64,000 nt of DNA from Agarivorans albus (GTDB taxonomy: Bacteria > Pseudomonadota > Gammaproteobacteria > Enterobacterales > Celerinatantimonadaceae): positions 371,001 through 435,000 of the forward strand of contig NZ_AP023032.1 of NCBI RefSeq assembly GCF_019670105.1, written 5' to 3'. The translations under genes and the position numbers were made by a program. Positions 18,009 through 26,134 of this stretch are shown here, in pieces (the first letter of the stretch is position 1; the number at the start of each line of letters is the position of its first letter). The notes under the pieces were generated by a model that was given only the letters and a program-made list of their open reading frames with translations, had not been told where the DNA came from and ran no database searches.

Positions 18009-18506
18009 TTGCGTAATCGACGATTTTTCAACGTTAGTAAAGCTGAGAATGAAGCCTTAAGCGCACAGTTCTCAGCTGTGGTTTCTGAACTGGAAAGCCA
18101 TGAAGCAAGAGCCGTTTCCGTGTTTGACCATTGGCTCTCACAAAATGAAGCGCTGCGTGAATTGGACGATGTGCCTGGTTCTGTGCAGCAAGAAAGAGAT
18201 GCTCGTTTGCACCAATTTGCACTGGAGCTTACGGCTCAGTTCAATGGCTTCCTGGTGAAGTTCATCGGTCGCAATAAGCAACGCATCACTTTCAGAAAGT
18301 TCGCAAATGACCATGGGCGCGCTAAATCCGTGAAGCCCCTGTCTTACAGGTACGGAGACATGTGTCGTTTTATCGTGGTTCTGCCAGATCTTGATGCTGT
18401 TTATGTGGAAGGCAGCGACTTCACTCACCACATCTTTGGTCAGGAAAACAAATATCTGAATGCAGTTCAGCAAATCGCACAAAACACCGGGCTGCATGTA
18501 CTCTAA
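18009..18506 (+). CDS. Cassette 3: hypothetical protein
   Basis: 165 residues from TTG 18009; the open frame extends back to 17898, but that part lies inside attC2. A Shine-Dalgarno-like AGGTAGGG (17998-18005) precedes it. The protein is soluble with a long helical N-terminal half (residues about 10-75, Glu/Ala/Gln-rich) and a C-terminal half with beta-like segments (MCRFIVVLPDLDAVYVEGSD). I recognise no family. The stop codon lies inside attC3. Confidence 0.62.
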   Translation: MRNRRFFNVSKAENEALSAQFSAVVSELESHEARAVSVFDHWLSQNEALRELDDVPGSVQQERDARLHQFALELTAQFNGFLVKFIGRNKQRITFRKFANDHGRAKSVKPLSYRYGDMCRFIVVLPDLDAVYVEGSDFTHHIFGQENKYLNAVQQIAQNTGLHVL

Positions 18507-18605
18507 CAAGGCAAATCAGCAAGCACTCGTCGCTTCGCTCCTCGCGTGGACAAAGGCCACAACGCTGCGAGCCGCTGGCCTTTGCCCCTGTTTGCGGCGT
18601 TATGT
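18501..18605 (+). other. attC site 3
   Basis: CTCTAAC (18501-18507) followed by AAGGCAAATCAGCAAG, and GCCCCTGTTTGCGGC leading to GTTATGT (18599-18605). The internal arms GTGGACAAAGGCC and GGCCTTTGCCCC pair imperfectly. 105 bp. Confidence 0.9.
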
Positions 18606-18608
18606 GTA

Positions 18609-19046
18609 ATGGAAGCTTCGGTGTTAAATCATAATTCAAAGTTTCAAATAATTAACTTTATCGAACAACACAAATTAAATGGTGTTATGAATAACACTAA
18701 ATGGAATAAGCTGTTTCATGATCTTAATGAAGTCGATGAACTAATAAGTTTCAAAGTTACTTATATTGATGGTACTACTTGGCCAGAGCCAGAAGCCACT
18801 TTTCCATTTACGTCAGAGTTAGCTCAAATATGGGGTAACTTCTTGGCTCTAGAATTCATTGATATCAATGCCAAAATTAGTCACTCTAGAGGCGCTTTAC
18901 TAAACGATGAAGTAGTGGATCATATTGGTAAAATAATTCAAATATGCATTGATAACTCAGCTAAATTCTCGATAACAGAAGAAGGTGTTAGAATTTACGG
19001 GTATTTAAGACATAGCGACAGCGTCCAATTATACAATTACACATAA
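18609..19046 (+). CDS. Cassette 4: hypothetical protein, possibly DUF6678-like
   Basis: 145 residues from ATG 18609, right after attC3. GTG 18621 (after GGAAG) and ATG 18687 are alternatives. The core NNTKWNKLFHDLNEVDEL ... VTYIDGTTWPEPEATFPF resembles, from memory, small proteins grouped as DUF6678 that occur in integron cassettes; this family call is tentative. It is soluble and acidic. Function unknown. Confidence 0.6.
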   Translation: MEASVLNHNSKFQIINFIEQHKLNGVMNNTKWNKLFHDLNEVDELISFKVTYIDGTTWPEPEATFPFTSELAQIWGNFLALEFIDINAKISHSRGALLNDEVVDHIGKIIQICIDNSAKFSITEEGVRIYGYLRHSDSVQLYNYT

Positions 19047-19143
19047 CAAGCAGTTAAAGGATTGGACGTCTAAAGTTTGGCTGACGTTCGTTCCTCACAA
19101 ATTATAGCCAAGCTTTAGCCGCCCCTTAACGTGGGCGTTATAA
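19041..19143 (+). other. attC site 4
   Basis: ACATAAC (19041-19047) followed by AAGCAGTTAAAG, and GCCCCTTAACGTGGGC leading to GTTATAA (19137-19143). The internal arms AAAGTTTGGCT and AGCCAAGCTTT pair. 103 bp. Confidence 0.91.
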
Positions 19144-19157
19144 GCCTAAAGGTACAT

Positions 19158-19628
19158 ATGAGTAATCTTCAGCATAAATGGATGTTCGGTGGGGCAATTC
19201 TGCTTGTTGCAATTTCAAGCCTTATGATGGCTACTGGCGTTATGAAACCTTGGAATCCAATACCAATTTATCAAGTAATTCTTGCTTGGATCGTTTCCTT
19301 TTTCTATTTGTTATTTATTCCAATAATTTACCTGATTGAATTTAAGCTAATCTCTCAAAGTAAGCACTTTCTTAAAATTGTAACGGGCTTAACATTTTTG
19401 CTTTCACTTCTAAGTATCAAATATTTTTGGGTCTCTTGGGAATACGGGTATAAATATCAAGGTGAGTTACACACTAAAATAGTAGCTATAGAAAATTTAG
19501 TTGGATTTTCTGGGGTATTAGGAATTTGCTTCTGGGCTATCAAAAAAGAGAGTCAAATCGCAGGATATGTCGCCAACTTATTATTTTTTTCTATATTAGC
19601 TTGGTGTGCATTTCCATATTTAGGCTAA
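19158..19628 (+). CDS. Cassette 5: polytopic membrane protein, unknown function
   Basis: 156 residues. The ATG at 19158 has AAAGG at a good distance. There are four to five hydrophobic segments (about 9-28, 39-63, 73-92, 107-124, 132-152). No motif ties it to a transporter family. The stop lies just before attC5. Confidence 0.7.
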   Translation: MSNLQHKWMFGGAILLVAISSLMMATGVMKPWNPIPIYQVILAWIVSFFYLLFIPIIYLIEFKLISQSKHFLKIVTGLTFLLSLLSIKYFWVSWEYGYKYQGELHTKIVAIENLVGFSGVLGICFWAIKKESQIAGYVANLLFFSILAWCAFPYLG

Positions 19629-19647
19629 ATGCCTTAGTGTAATCGGC

Positions 19648-19746
19648 TTATAACAAGTCGTTTAAAAGGACAAAAAACAGTTGGCTTTTGCTCCTTCGTC
19701 GCTTATTTTAGCCAACAACTTTTTGCCTCTTAACGAGGCGTTAGGT
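19648..19746 (+). other. attC site 5
   Basis: TTATAAC (19648-19654) followed by AAGTCGTTTAAAAG, and GCCTCTTAACGAGGC leading to GTTAGGT (19740-19746). The internal arms AACAGTTGGCTTTT and TTAGCCAACAAC pair. 99 bp. Confidence 0.9.
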
Positions 19747-19770
19747 ATTTATCAAGAAGGAGTCTAAATT

Positions 19771-20103
19771 TTGGTATCAGTTGTATTGTGGTTAATAGGA
19801 TTAATAGCAATTATATTTTATGGTGGAAAGAGGGTCTATGCTCTATACAAAGCAGAGAAGCCACCTAACGGAGAATTTCTTAAGCAAGGAACTATTCTAA
19901 TTTTTTACTCAACGTTAGTGGTAGGTGCGGCTCAATTTTTAAATGATGCTACAACTACTTATAATGTTAATACCCCTGAAGTTTCCCAGTTCTGGATACT
20001 TGTAGGGCTTTTTGCTTCTTACCTAAAGTATTTAGCTCCTTTTGTGTTTGCTGCAATAGGTGTAAATATGGTTTCTCATTCATTGGCAAATAAAAATACC
20101 TAA
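19771..20103 (+). CDS. Cassette 6: three-helix membrane protein, unknown function
   Basis: 110 residues starting with TTG at 19771, which is supported by an excellent AGAAGGAG at 8 bases. Hydrophobic segments at about 4-22, 40-58 and 78-100. The stop codon overlaps the left box of attC6. The family is not recognised. Confidence 0.7.
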   Translation: MVSVVLWLIGLIAIIFYGGKRVYALYKAEKPPNGEFLKQGTILIFYSTLVVGAAQFLNDATTTYNVNTPEVSQFWILVGLFASYLKYLAPFVFAAIGVNMVSHSLANKNT

Positions 20104-20200
20104 CAAGGCCATTAAGAGCGGACCCGCAACAGCTTGCTCGGTTCCGCTTCGCTTCACATTTTAGCAAGCTATTACTTGTCTGCTTATGGCGGCGTTAAGT
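20098..20200 (+). other. attC site 6
   Basis: ACCTAAC (20098-20104) followed by AAGGCCATTAAGAG, and TGCTTATGGCGGC leading to GTTAAGT (20194-20200). The internal arms AACAGCTTGCT and TTAGCAAGCTATT pair. 103 bp. Confidence 0.9.
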
Positions 20201-20502
20201 GCAAAGCCCCAAAGTCTCAAAAAACGTAGAGCTTGGGTAAATAAATTGCAGTATGTATCCATTCGCAAAATGGGCGGGTGCTTCAACAGGTTCGGTGTTC
20301 ATACAGCCTGCTAAAGCGAGATGGTGGTGCCCAGGCATAGCCAATCGCATTCCAAAGGTTGGGTAGTTAGATCCTCCACAATTCGTCGTTGTAGGTTGGC
20401 TCAATCTATCAAATACGTGCGGTATTTGTAGTGCTTTCAAATAGTAGGTTTTACCTGCATACTGCGGTCAAAAGGGCAGTTTTTTGTTCAATGGTATTGT
20501 CC
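20201..20502. other. Cassette 7: no clear plus-strand gene
   Basis: A 300-bp cassette. The longest frame is on the minus strand (20195-20440, 81 codons, TTG start, running into attC6). A plus-strand ORF of only 37 codons exists at 20253-20366 (ATG). The minus-strand reading includes SNYPTFGMRLAMPGHHHLAL, which looks protein-like, but I cannot name it. It is either a reverse-oriented gene or a non-coding cassette. Confidence 0.5.
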
Positions 20503-20631
20503 ACTTAACAAAGCCATCTTGCATCGCCCGCAAGCGGGCTGGACAAATTTTCCGTGGTTCGTTTTGTGCTTTTCGCTTACGCTGGCACAAATCAAACCAC
20601 TCCAAATTTGCCGCAAATGGCGGCGTTATGT
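20503..20631 (+). other. attC site 7
   Basis: ACTTAAC (20503-20509) followed by AAAGCCATCTTGCATC, and TTGCCGCAAATGGCGGC leading to GTTATGT (20625-20631). The internal arms GGACAAATTTTCCGTGGTTCGTTTTG and its partner CAAATCAAACCACTCCAAATTTG form the palindrome only imperfectly. 129 bp. Confidence 0.88.
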
Positions 20632-20656
20632 GTATAAGTACAGGAGTTATATCAAA

Positions 20657-20839
20657 GTGAATGACGCAAATATCGAAATGGTCTTGGCTTCAATTATTAA
20701 TAAATCTAAAAAAATAGAATACAACGATAATAATGGTGAAATATATATTCACTTGAATAACTTGGCAGTGGGGCAACGTGACTGCATCGTGACACTAGGT
20801 CAATTAAAAACGAGTATCGAATTATCATTAAAAAATTAG
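20657..20839 (+). CDS. Cassette 8: very small hypothetical protein
   Basis: 60 residues starting with GTG at 20657, about 10 bases after CAGGAG; the longer open frame from 20519 lies within attC7. Soluble, with a Lys/Asn-rich middle and the C-terminal segment DCIVTLGQLKTSIELSL. The family is not recognised. Confidence 0.58.
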   Translation: MNDANIEMVLASIINKSKKIEYNDNNGEIYIHLNNLAVGQRDCIVTLGQLKTSIELSLKN

Positions 20840-20856
20840 ATTTGTTTGCCAAACAC

Positions 20857-20956
20857 ACATAACAAACAAATCAACGAATGGACTTAAAAAGCTTGGCTCA
20901 GCTCGTGGCTCGCTTTAATAGCCAAACTTTTTAAGCCCGTTATTTGGGCGTTATGA
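20857..20956 (+). other. attC site 8
   Basis: ACATAAC (20857-20863) followed by AAACAAATCAACG, and GCCCGTTATTTGGGC leading to GTTATGA (20950-20956). The internal arms AAAAAGCTTGGCT and AGCCAAACTTTTT pair. 100 bp. Confidence 0.9.
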
Positions 20957-20967
20957 ATCAGGTGGAA

Positions 20968-21610
20968 ATGGATAAAGTAATTGTTTCAATTTATCTTTGG
21001 ATAAAGAGGTACACGCATCCACTCAGGGTTTTGGGAGGCGTGTTTTTTGGTTTCGCATTATTAGCTGGGGTATTTTTGGATTGCGGGTAAAGAGATTGAG
21101 CCAGTAGCGTTCCTACTTGGTCTTTTATCATCGCTATTCCTCGCTAGTCCTTCGGTTGCTCAATACTTTGTACCAGACAGAAAAGCTGTACGTGACATGA
21201 CTTTTGAAGAGGTACTTGATTTTATAACTACAACAGATGCGAAAGTTGACTGGAAAGGAATATCTACGGATTGGTCAAGTGAATATTTCCTAACTGAAGA
21301 CCCACGCCTTAGGTTTAGAATGAACTATCTCGAAGATGGTTTACAAAATAGCAATTTTGTTGAGCCTTGGGCGAATTGTCATGCAGATACTAAAGCTCGA
21401 GGTTATTGGTGTGATTTGTATTATGACGGCTCTTTTATCGATAGGTTGATCTTAGTCGCTGTTGATGGTGGTCGTTCCTTACTTCCAGCTCCTGAAGCTG
21501 GAACACTTGAAGTTCTAAAATACAATTATTGTGTTGCTGAAATACACGATACATTGAACACTCTGACAAAGTACATGAAACGTTCAAAGCTAGCTGTACG
21601 AGATTCATAA
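20968..21610 (+). pseudogene. Cassette 9: frameshifted gene for a membrane-anchored hypothetical protein
   Basis: Two open segments belong together. ATG 20968 (after GGTGG) opens a frame with one hydrophobic segment that stops at 21088. The next frame continues without a break as KEIEPVAFLLGLLSSLFLAS, a second hydrophobic segment, then PSVAQYFVPDRKAVRDMTFEEVLDF and a soluble domain to 21610. Removing one T from the TTTTT run at 21073-21077 fuses the frames into a continuous protein of about 213 residues. An isolated start at 21197 would lose the membrane part. The cause may be a real mutation or a sequencing error. Confidence 0.72.
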
Positions 21611-21628
21611 CAAGGCGTTAACACCAAC
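21605..21628 (+). other. Truncated attC site (3' end of array)
   Basis: TCATAAC (21605-21611) followed by AAGGCGTTAACACC looks like the left half of an attC. No matching palindrome or terminal GTTRRRY box is found in the following 130 bases, so the array appears to end in a truncated site. Confidence 0.7.
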
Positions 21629-21861
21629 TGTTCCATACTTTCGCTAATCCGAAACACCATTGAATAAGTCATCACCCAAACACGCTTTTGTCCAAAAGTG
21701 AGTTAGACTCTTTGTATCCTTCTTTTACCCTAACTTCTATCTATTTGTGAAGTACGTCCCTAAATATGGGGTGTAGTTTTAAAGTAGCGAAAAGAATTCC
21801 AAAGAAACTGAAACCTACAATAAGTCACTGATTTAGATAAATCCTTGCTTCATTGCTCATG

Positions 21862-21897
21862 CTGTATATACTAACAGTGTGCTGTATAAACTTACAG
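21862..21897 (+). promoter_or_regulatory. Two tandem LexA (SOS) boxes upstream of lexA
   Basis: CTGTATATACTAACAG (21862-21877) and CTGTATAAACTTACAG (21882-21897) both match CTGT-N8-ACAG exactly and are spaced 20 bases start to start. The second reaches to within 7 bases of the lexA ATG and overlaps its ribosome binding site region. This is the arrangement expected for LexA autorepression. Confidence 0.96.
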
Positions 21898-21904
21898 GTA
21901 GACT

Positions 21905-22552
21905 ATGAAGCCCTTAACACCCCGTCAAACAGAAGTATTTGAATTAATTCGTCGTCATATTTCCGAAACGGGTATGCCGCCAACCCGTGCAGAGATCGCT
22001 AAAGAATTAGGCTTTCGTTCCGCTAATGCGGCAGAAGAGCACCTAAGAGCACTTGCTAAGAAAGGGGCTATTGAGATGATCCCTGGTGCTTCGCGTGGTA
22101 TTCGCATTAGTGAAGAGTATTTGCCAGCCAGCGCTAATGAGCCAGTAGCCGAAGACTTAGAACCCGGTTTACCTTTAATTGGCCAAGTGGCTGCCGGCGA
22201 GCCTATTTTGGCGCAGGAGCATGTAGAATCGCACTATGCGGTAGATGCTAACTTGTTTAATCCTCATGCTGATTATTTACTGCGGGTGCAGGGAATGAGT
22301 ATGAAAGACATCGGCATTATGGATGGTGACTTGTTAGCAGTGCACAAAACCAATGATGTTCATAATGGACAAGTAGTGGTGGCACGTTTAGAAGACGATG
22401 TTACAGTTAAGCGTTTTGAGCGCGACGGTAAAATGGTTTACTTGCACCCAGAGAATGAAGAGCTCTCAACTATTGAAGTTGATTTAGAATATCAAAGCAT
22501 CGAAATCGAAGGCTTGGCGGTAGGTATTATTCGCACTGCCGATTGGATGTAA
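21905..22552 (+). CDS. lexA: SOS repressor LexA
   Basis: 215 residues. The N-terminal winged helix (residues 1-70) binds SOS boxes. The autocleavage site is Ala97-Gly98 in QVAAGEP, with the catalytic dyad Ser132 (QGMSMKD) and Lys169 (DDVTVKRF). RecA filaments on single-stranded DNA trigger self-cleavage and derepress the SOS regulon. Two perfect SOS boxes precede the gene. Unlike E. coli, dinF is not directly downstream: the cytochrome oxidase operon intervenes and a DinF-type MATE gene follows it at 30420. The gene abuts the integron cassette array. Confidence 0.98.
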   Translation: MKPLTPRQTEVFELIRRHISETGMPPTRAEIAKELGFRSANAAEEHLRALAKKGAIEMIPGASRGIRISEEYLPASANEPVAEDLEPGLPLIGQVAAGEPILAQEHVESHYAVDANLFNPHADYLLRVQGMSMKDIGIMDGDLLAVHKTNDVHNGQVVVARLEDDVTVKRFERDGKMVYLHPENEELSTIEVDLEYQSIEIEGLAVGIIRTADWM

Positions 22553-22583
22553 GCCCTATATAGCAATAAGTTCCGCCCTTTTT

Positions 22584-22614
22584 AAGCCCAAATCAGCCCG
22601 ATTTGGGCTTTTGT
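22584..22614 (+). terminator. Rho-independent terminator after lexA
   Basis: The arms AAGCCCAAATC (22584-22594) and GATTTGGGCTT (22600-22610) pair perfectly around a 5-base loop; TTTTG follows. Confidence 0.88.
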
Positions 22615-22819
22615 CGTTAGCATCACATCTTTTGTGTTTATCCATAAAAATCTCAACAATATATTTACATTTCTTTAACTTAGGGGTTAATTTATAAGCA
22701 GTAGCTTGTATTTAGCTGTTGCTGTCTACTACTTTTGGGGTGGGGGATTTCCCTTTTTCTGCAGCTACTTTCCTAGTTTGGAGAGTTGTTGTCGTTGGCT
22801 ACTAGCAAAGGAGAGCGCT

Positions 22820-23950
22820 GTGGGCCGATGGATTCAGCTAATAATGCTGACATTCTTTTCGTCGCAAGTATTTGCGCAAGAAATGTCATTCAACTTACGT
22901 CCGGGTGTTACCGCCATTAGTGAGCAGGTTTATGGCCTGCACATGACAATTTTTTATATTTGTTGTGCTATTGGGGTGCTGGTGTTTGGCGCCATGTTCT
23001 GGGCTATTTTTCATCATCGCAAATCTAAAGGGGCCAAGCCGGCTCAATTTCATGAAAGTACCAAAGTAGAAATTATTTGGACCATCGTTCCTTTCATTAT
23101 ATTGATAGGGATGGCGATTCCTGCCACTAAAACCCTGCTGGCCATGGAAGATCCTTCCGATGCCGATATCACGATTCAAGTAACAGGTTCCCAGTGGAAG
23201 TGGCATTACAAATACTTTGACCGTGAACTGGAATTCTACAGTGTGCTGGCATCTGATATGGATGAAGTTAACGGCAAGCTGGAAAAACGCAAAAACTACT
23301 TGCTTGAAGTAGACCGTCCGCTGGTATTGCCCATCGATAAAAAAGTACGCTTTTTGATGACTTCGGAAGATGTTATCCACTCCTGGTGGGTACCGGATTT
23401 TGCAGTTAAAAAAGACGCCAACCCAGGTTTTATTAATGAGGCTTGGACCATCATTGATAAACCCGGCATATACCGCGGCCAGTGTGCTGAGTTATGTGGT
23501 AAAGACCACGGCTTTATGCCGATTGTGGTTATCGCTAAAACGCAGGCCGATTATGATGTTTGGTTAGCCGAGGAAGAAGCCGCTTATCAAGCCAAGCAAG
23601 CTCAAGAGTTAGAGCTGGTTGCTATGACTATGGAGCAAGACGAACTGATGTCGCTGGGCAAAAAAGTCTACGACAAAAGCTGTGCGGCTTGCCATCAAGT
23701 TAACGGTGAAGGCTTACCAGGTGTGTTCCCTGGTTTGAAAGACAGTCCAATCGCTATTGGTGATGTGGGCAAACATATTGAAGTAGTTGTGAATGGTGTA
23801 CCGGGCACTGCGATGCAAGCCTTTGGTAAACAGCTAGGTTTAAAAGAGCTGGCTGCCGTAATTACTTACGAGCGTAACGCTTGGGGTAATGATACCGGTG
23901 ATTTAGTGCAGGCCAAGGATGTTGTGGCCGTGCAAAACGCAGCGCAGTAG
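22820..23950 (+). CDS. coxB: Cytochrome c oxidase subunit II with fused cytochrome c domain (caa3 type)
   Basis: 376 residues from GTG 22820, which has AAGGAG at 6 bases; the open frame upstream (to 22706) is not supported. A signal peptide ends near FAQ, then come two membrane helices, a cupredoxin domain with CuA ligands ([16 protein letters not shown]) and a C-terminal cytochrome c domain with the heme motif CAACH and axial Met region GTAMQAF. It receives electrons from cytochrome c on the periplasmic side and passes them to CoxA. First gene of the oxidase operon. Confidence 0.96.
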   Translation: MGRWIQLIMLTFFSSQVFAQEMSFNLRPGVTAISEQVYGLHMTIFYICCAIGVLVFGAMFWAIFHHRKSKGAKPAQFHESTKVEIIWTIVPFIILIGMAIPATKTLLAMEDPSDADITIQVTGSQWKWHYKYFDRELEFYSVLASDMDEVNGKLEKRKNYLLEVDRPLVLPIDKKVRFLMTSEDVIHSWWVPDFAVKKDANPGFINEAWTIIDKPGIYRGQCAELCGKDHGFMPIVVIAKTQADYDVWLAEEEAAYQAKQAQELELVAMTMEQDELMSLGKKVYDKSCAACHQVNGEGLPGVFPGLKDSPIAIGDVGKHIEVVVNGVPGTAMQAFGKQLGLKELAAVITYERNAWGNDTGDLVQAKDVVAVQNAAQ

Positions 23951-23961
23951 GGAGAGAGATA

Positions 23962-25554
23962 ATGAGCACGATTAGTGACGTTCATGCTGACCATGATGAG
24001 CACCATCACGGTGCCCCGCGCGGTTTAATGCGTTGGGTATTAACCACTAACCACAAAGACATTGGTTCAATGTATTTGTGGTTTAGTTTTGCCATGTTTA
24101 TTACCGGTGGCGCGATGGCGATGGTGATTCGCGCCGAGCTGTTCCAACCAGGTTTACAGTTAGTAGAACCTAACTTTTTCAATCAAATGACCACCATGCA
24201 CGGCTTAATCATGGTGTTTGGTGCAGTAATGCCGGCCTTTACCGGTTTGGCTAACTGGCTGATTCCGATGATGATTGGGGCGCCAGATATGGCCTTGCCA
24301 CGCATGAATAACTGGAGCTTTTGGATTTTACCTTTTGCTTTCACCATGCTGTTAGCCTCGTTGTTTATGGAAGGTGGTGGCCCTAACTTTGGTTGGACTT
24401 TCTACGCGCCGCTTTCTACTAACTACAGCCCAGACAGTACCGCTTTGTTTGTGTTCTCGGTGCATATTATGGGGATTAGTTCGATTATGGGGGCGATCAA
24501 TGTGATTGTTACCATTATGAACTTACGTGCACCCGGCATGACTTACATGAAGTTACCGCTGTTTGTATGGACTTGGTTTATCACTGCATTTTTGCTGATT
24601 GCTGTGATGCCGGTATTAGCGGGTGCAGTGACCATGGTGCTTACAGATAAGTATTTTGGTACGTCGTTTTTTGATGCTGCTGGTGGGGGAGACCCCGTAT
24701 TGTTCCAGCACATATTCTGGTTCTTTGGCCACCCTGAAGTTTACATTATGATTTTGCCGTCATTCGGCATTATCTCGGCGATTGTTCCAGCCTTCTCTCG
24801 TAAAAGGTTATTTGGTTATGCCTCGATGGTTTACGCCACTGCATCTATTGCTGGTTTAAGCTTCATTGTGTGGGCGCACCATATGTTTACTACTGGTATG
24901 CCGGTTGCGGCTGAGTTGTTCTTCATGTTTTGCACCATGCTGATCTCGGTGCCTACTGGGGTGAAGGTATTTAACTGGGTAGCCACCATGTGGCGCGGCT
25001 CAATGACCTTTGAAACGCCGATGTTATTCGCACTGGCCTTTATTGTGCTGTTCACCATTGGTGGTTTCTCGGGATTGATGTTGGCGATTACGCCGGTGGA
25101 TTTCCAATATCACGATACCTATTTTGTGGTGGCACACTTCCATTATGTACTAGTAACAGGCGCGGTATTCTCGATTATGGCCGCTGCTTATTATTGGCTA
25201 CCTAAGTGGACCGGTAATATGTACGACGAAGGCCTGGGCCGGCTACATTTCTGGTGTTCGCTTATCTCGGTAAATGTGTTGTTCTTCCCTATGCACTTCT
25301 TAGGCTTAGGTGGCATGCCACGGCGTATTCCTGACTATGCGCTGCAGTTTGCCGATGTTAACGCCATTGTGAGTATTGGTGGCTTTGCCTTTGGTTTGTC
25401 GCAATTCATCTTCTTGTACATGGTGATTAAGTGTATTCGAAGCGGTGAACCTGCGCCGGCTAAACCTTGGGAAGGCGCAGAGGGCTTAGAATGGGATGCA
25501 TTGCCATCGCCAGCGCCTTACCACAGTTTCTCTACACCGCCGGAGATTAAATAA
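23962..25554 (+). CDS. coxA: Cytochrome c oxidase subunit I
   Basis: 530 residues, twelve membrane helices. Heme and CuB ligands are visible: MHGLIMVF (low-spin heme His), [14 protein letters not shown] (CuB His with cross-linked Tyr), WAHHMFTTG (CuB His pair) and the C-terminal VVAHFHYVL (heme a3 and heme a His). HPEVY and the helix VI glutamate indicate an A-type oxidase. It reduces oxygen to water and pumps protons. It begins 11 bases after coxB with GGGAGAGAG as the ribosome site. Confidence 0.98.
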   Translation: MSTISDVHADHDEHHHGAPRGLMRWVLTTNHKDIGSMYLWFSFAMFITGGAMAMVIRAELFQPGLQLVEPNFFNQMTTMHGLIMVFGAVMPAFTGLANWLIPMMIGAPDMALPRMNNWSFWILPFAFTMLLASLFMEGGGPNFGWTFYAPLSTNYSPDSTALFVFSVHIMGISSIMGAINVIVTIMNLRAPGMTYMKLPLFVWTWFITAFLLIAVMPVLAGAVTMVLTDKYFGTSFFDAAGGGDPVLFQHIFWFFGHPEVYIMILPSFGIISAIVPAFSRKRLFGYASMVYATASIAGLSFIVWAHHMFTTGMPVAAELFFMFCTMLISVPTGVKVFNWVATMWRGSMTFETPMLFALAFIVLFTIGGFSGLMLAITPVDFQYHDTYFVVAHFHYVLVTGAVFSIMAAAYYWLPKWTGNMYDEGLGRLHFWCSLISVNVLFFPMHFLGLGGMPRRIPDYALQFADVNAIVSIGGFAFGLSQFIFLYMVIKCIRSGEPAPAKPWEGAEGLEWDALPSPAPYHSFSTPPEIK

Positions 25555-25555
25555 T

Positions 25556-26134
25556 ATGCTTGGCCATGGCCGTTTAGTCACAAAGCTGCTGCTTGTAGTA
25601 GTGGCTATGTTCGGCTTTGGTTACGCCTTAGTGCCGCTGTATGACGTATTTTGTCAGGTTACCGGCATTAACGGCAAAACAGCTACAGAAGCCAGTGAAA
25701 TAAGCCCTGTTACCGACCAACAGCGCACCGTAACCGTGGAGTTTATTAGCTATGTACCGCAAGGGCTTAATTGGAAGTTTGGCCCTAAGGTTAACCAAGT
25801 AAAAGTCCATCCAGGTGAGACACTACAGGTTGATTTTAGTGCTAGTAACCTTACTCCCAAACGTGGCACGGTGCAGGCGGTTCCTTCGGTTAGCCCTGGT
25901 TTGGCGGCCAATCATCTAAAAAAAGTCAGCTGTTTTTGTTTTGAGCAGCAAACCCTAGCTCCGGGTCAGCAACAAGACATGCCATTGTTTTTCTATGTAG
26001 ATCCTGAGTTACCTAAAGATATAAATACCTTAACTTTGGCTTACACCTTATTTGCCGTAGAGGGCGAGCCGATTGAATCTGAAACTGCACAAGTAAGTGC
26101 CGATGGAGAGGTGAGCAATGACGCAGCCTTATGA
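25556..26134 (+). CDS. ctaG: Cytochrome c oxidase assembly protein CtaG/Cox11
   Basis: 192 residues from the ATG at 25556, directly after the coxA stop; upstream in-frame starts lie in coxA. One N-terminal membrane helix (about 7-28) anchors a periplasmic domain with the copper-binding CFCFEQQ motif and YVDPEL. It delivers copper to CuB of subunit I. Its 3' end overlaps coxC by 17 bases. Confidence 0.96.
   Translation: MLGHGRLVTKLLLVVVAMFGFGYALVPLYDVFCQVTGINGKTATEASEISPVTDQQRTVTVEFISYVPQGLNWKFGPKVNQVKVHPGETLQVDFSASNLTPKRGTVQAVPSVSPGLAANHLKKVSCFCFEQQTLAPGQQQDMPLFFYVDPELPKDINTLTLAYTLFAVEGEPIESETAQVSADGEVSNDAAL

Larger units (their letters stand above)
17239..21628 (+). mobile_element. Integron gene-cassette array lacking an integrase gene (CALIN), nine cassettes
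   Basis: Eight complete attC sites of 99-135 bp plus one truncated site separate short ORFs that are nearly all on the plus strand. Each attC begins with a RYYYAAC-type box followed by AAG or AAA and ends with an inverse GTTRRRY-type box (GTTATAT, GTTAGAG, GTTATGT, GTTATAA, GTTAGGT, GTTAAGT, GTTATGT, GTTATGA), with large imperfect palindromes inside. ORF stops abut or run into the attC sites, as in integron cassettes. No intI gene (tyrosine recombinase) is found within 15 kb on either side. The cassettes are AT-richer than the flanking core genes. Confidence 0.93.

Noticed and set aside
20253..20366. 37-codon plus-strand ORF in cassette 7
   Set aside because: Too short and without a ribosome binding site to call a gene; noted under the cassette.
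17497..20956. CRISPR-like array
   Set aside because: Repeats vary in length (99-135 bp) and share only terminal boxes and palindromes; spacers hold ORFs, so they are attC sites and cassettes.
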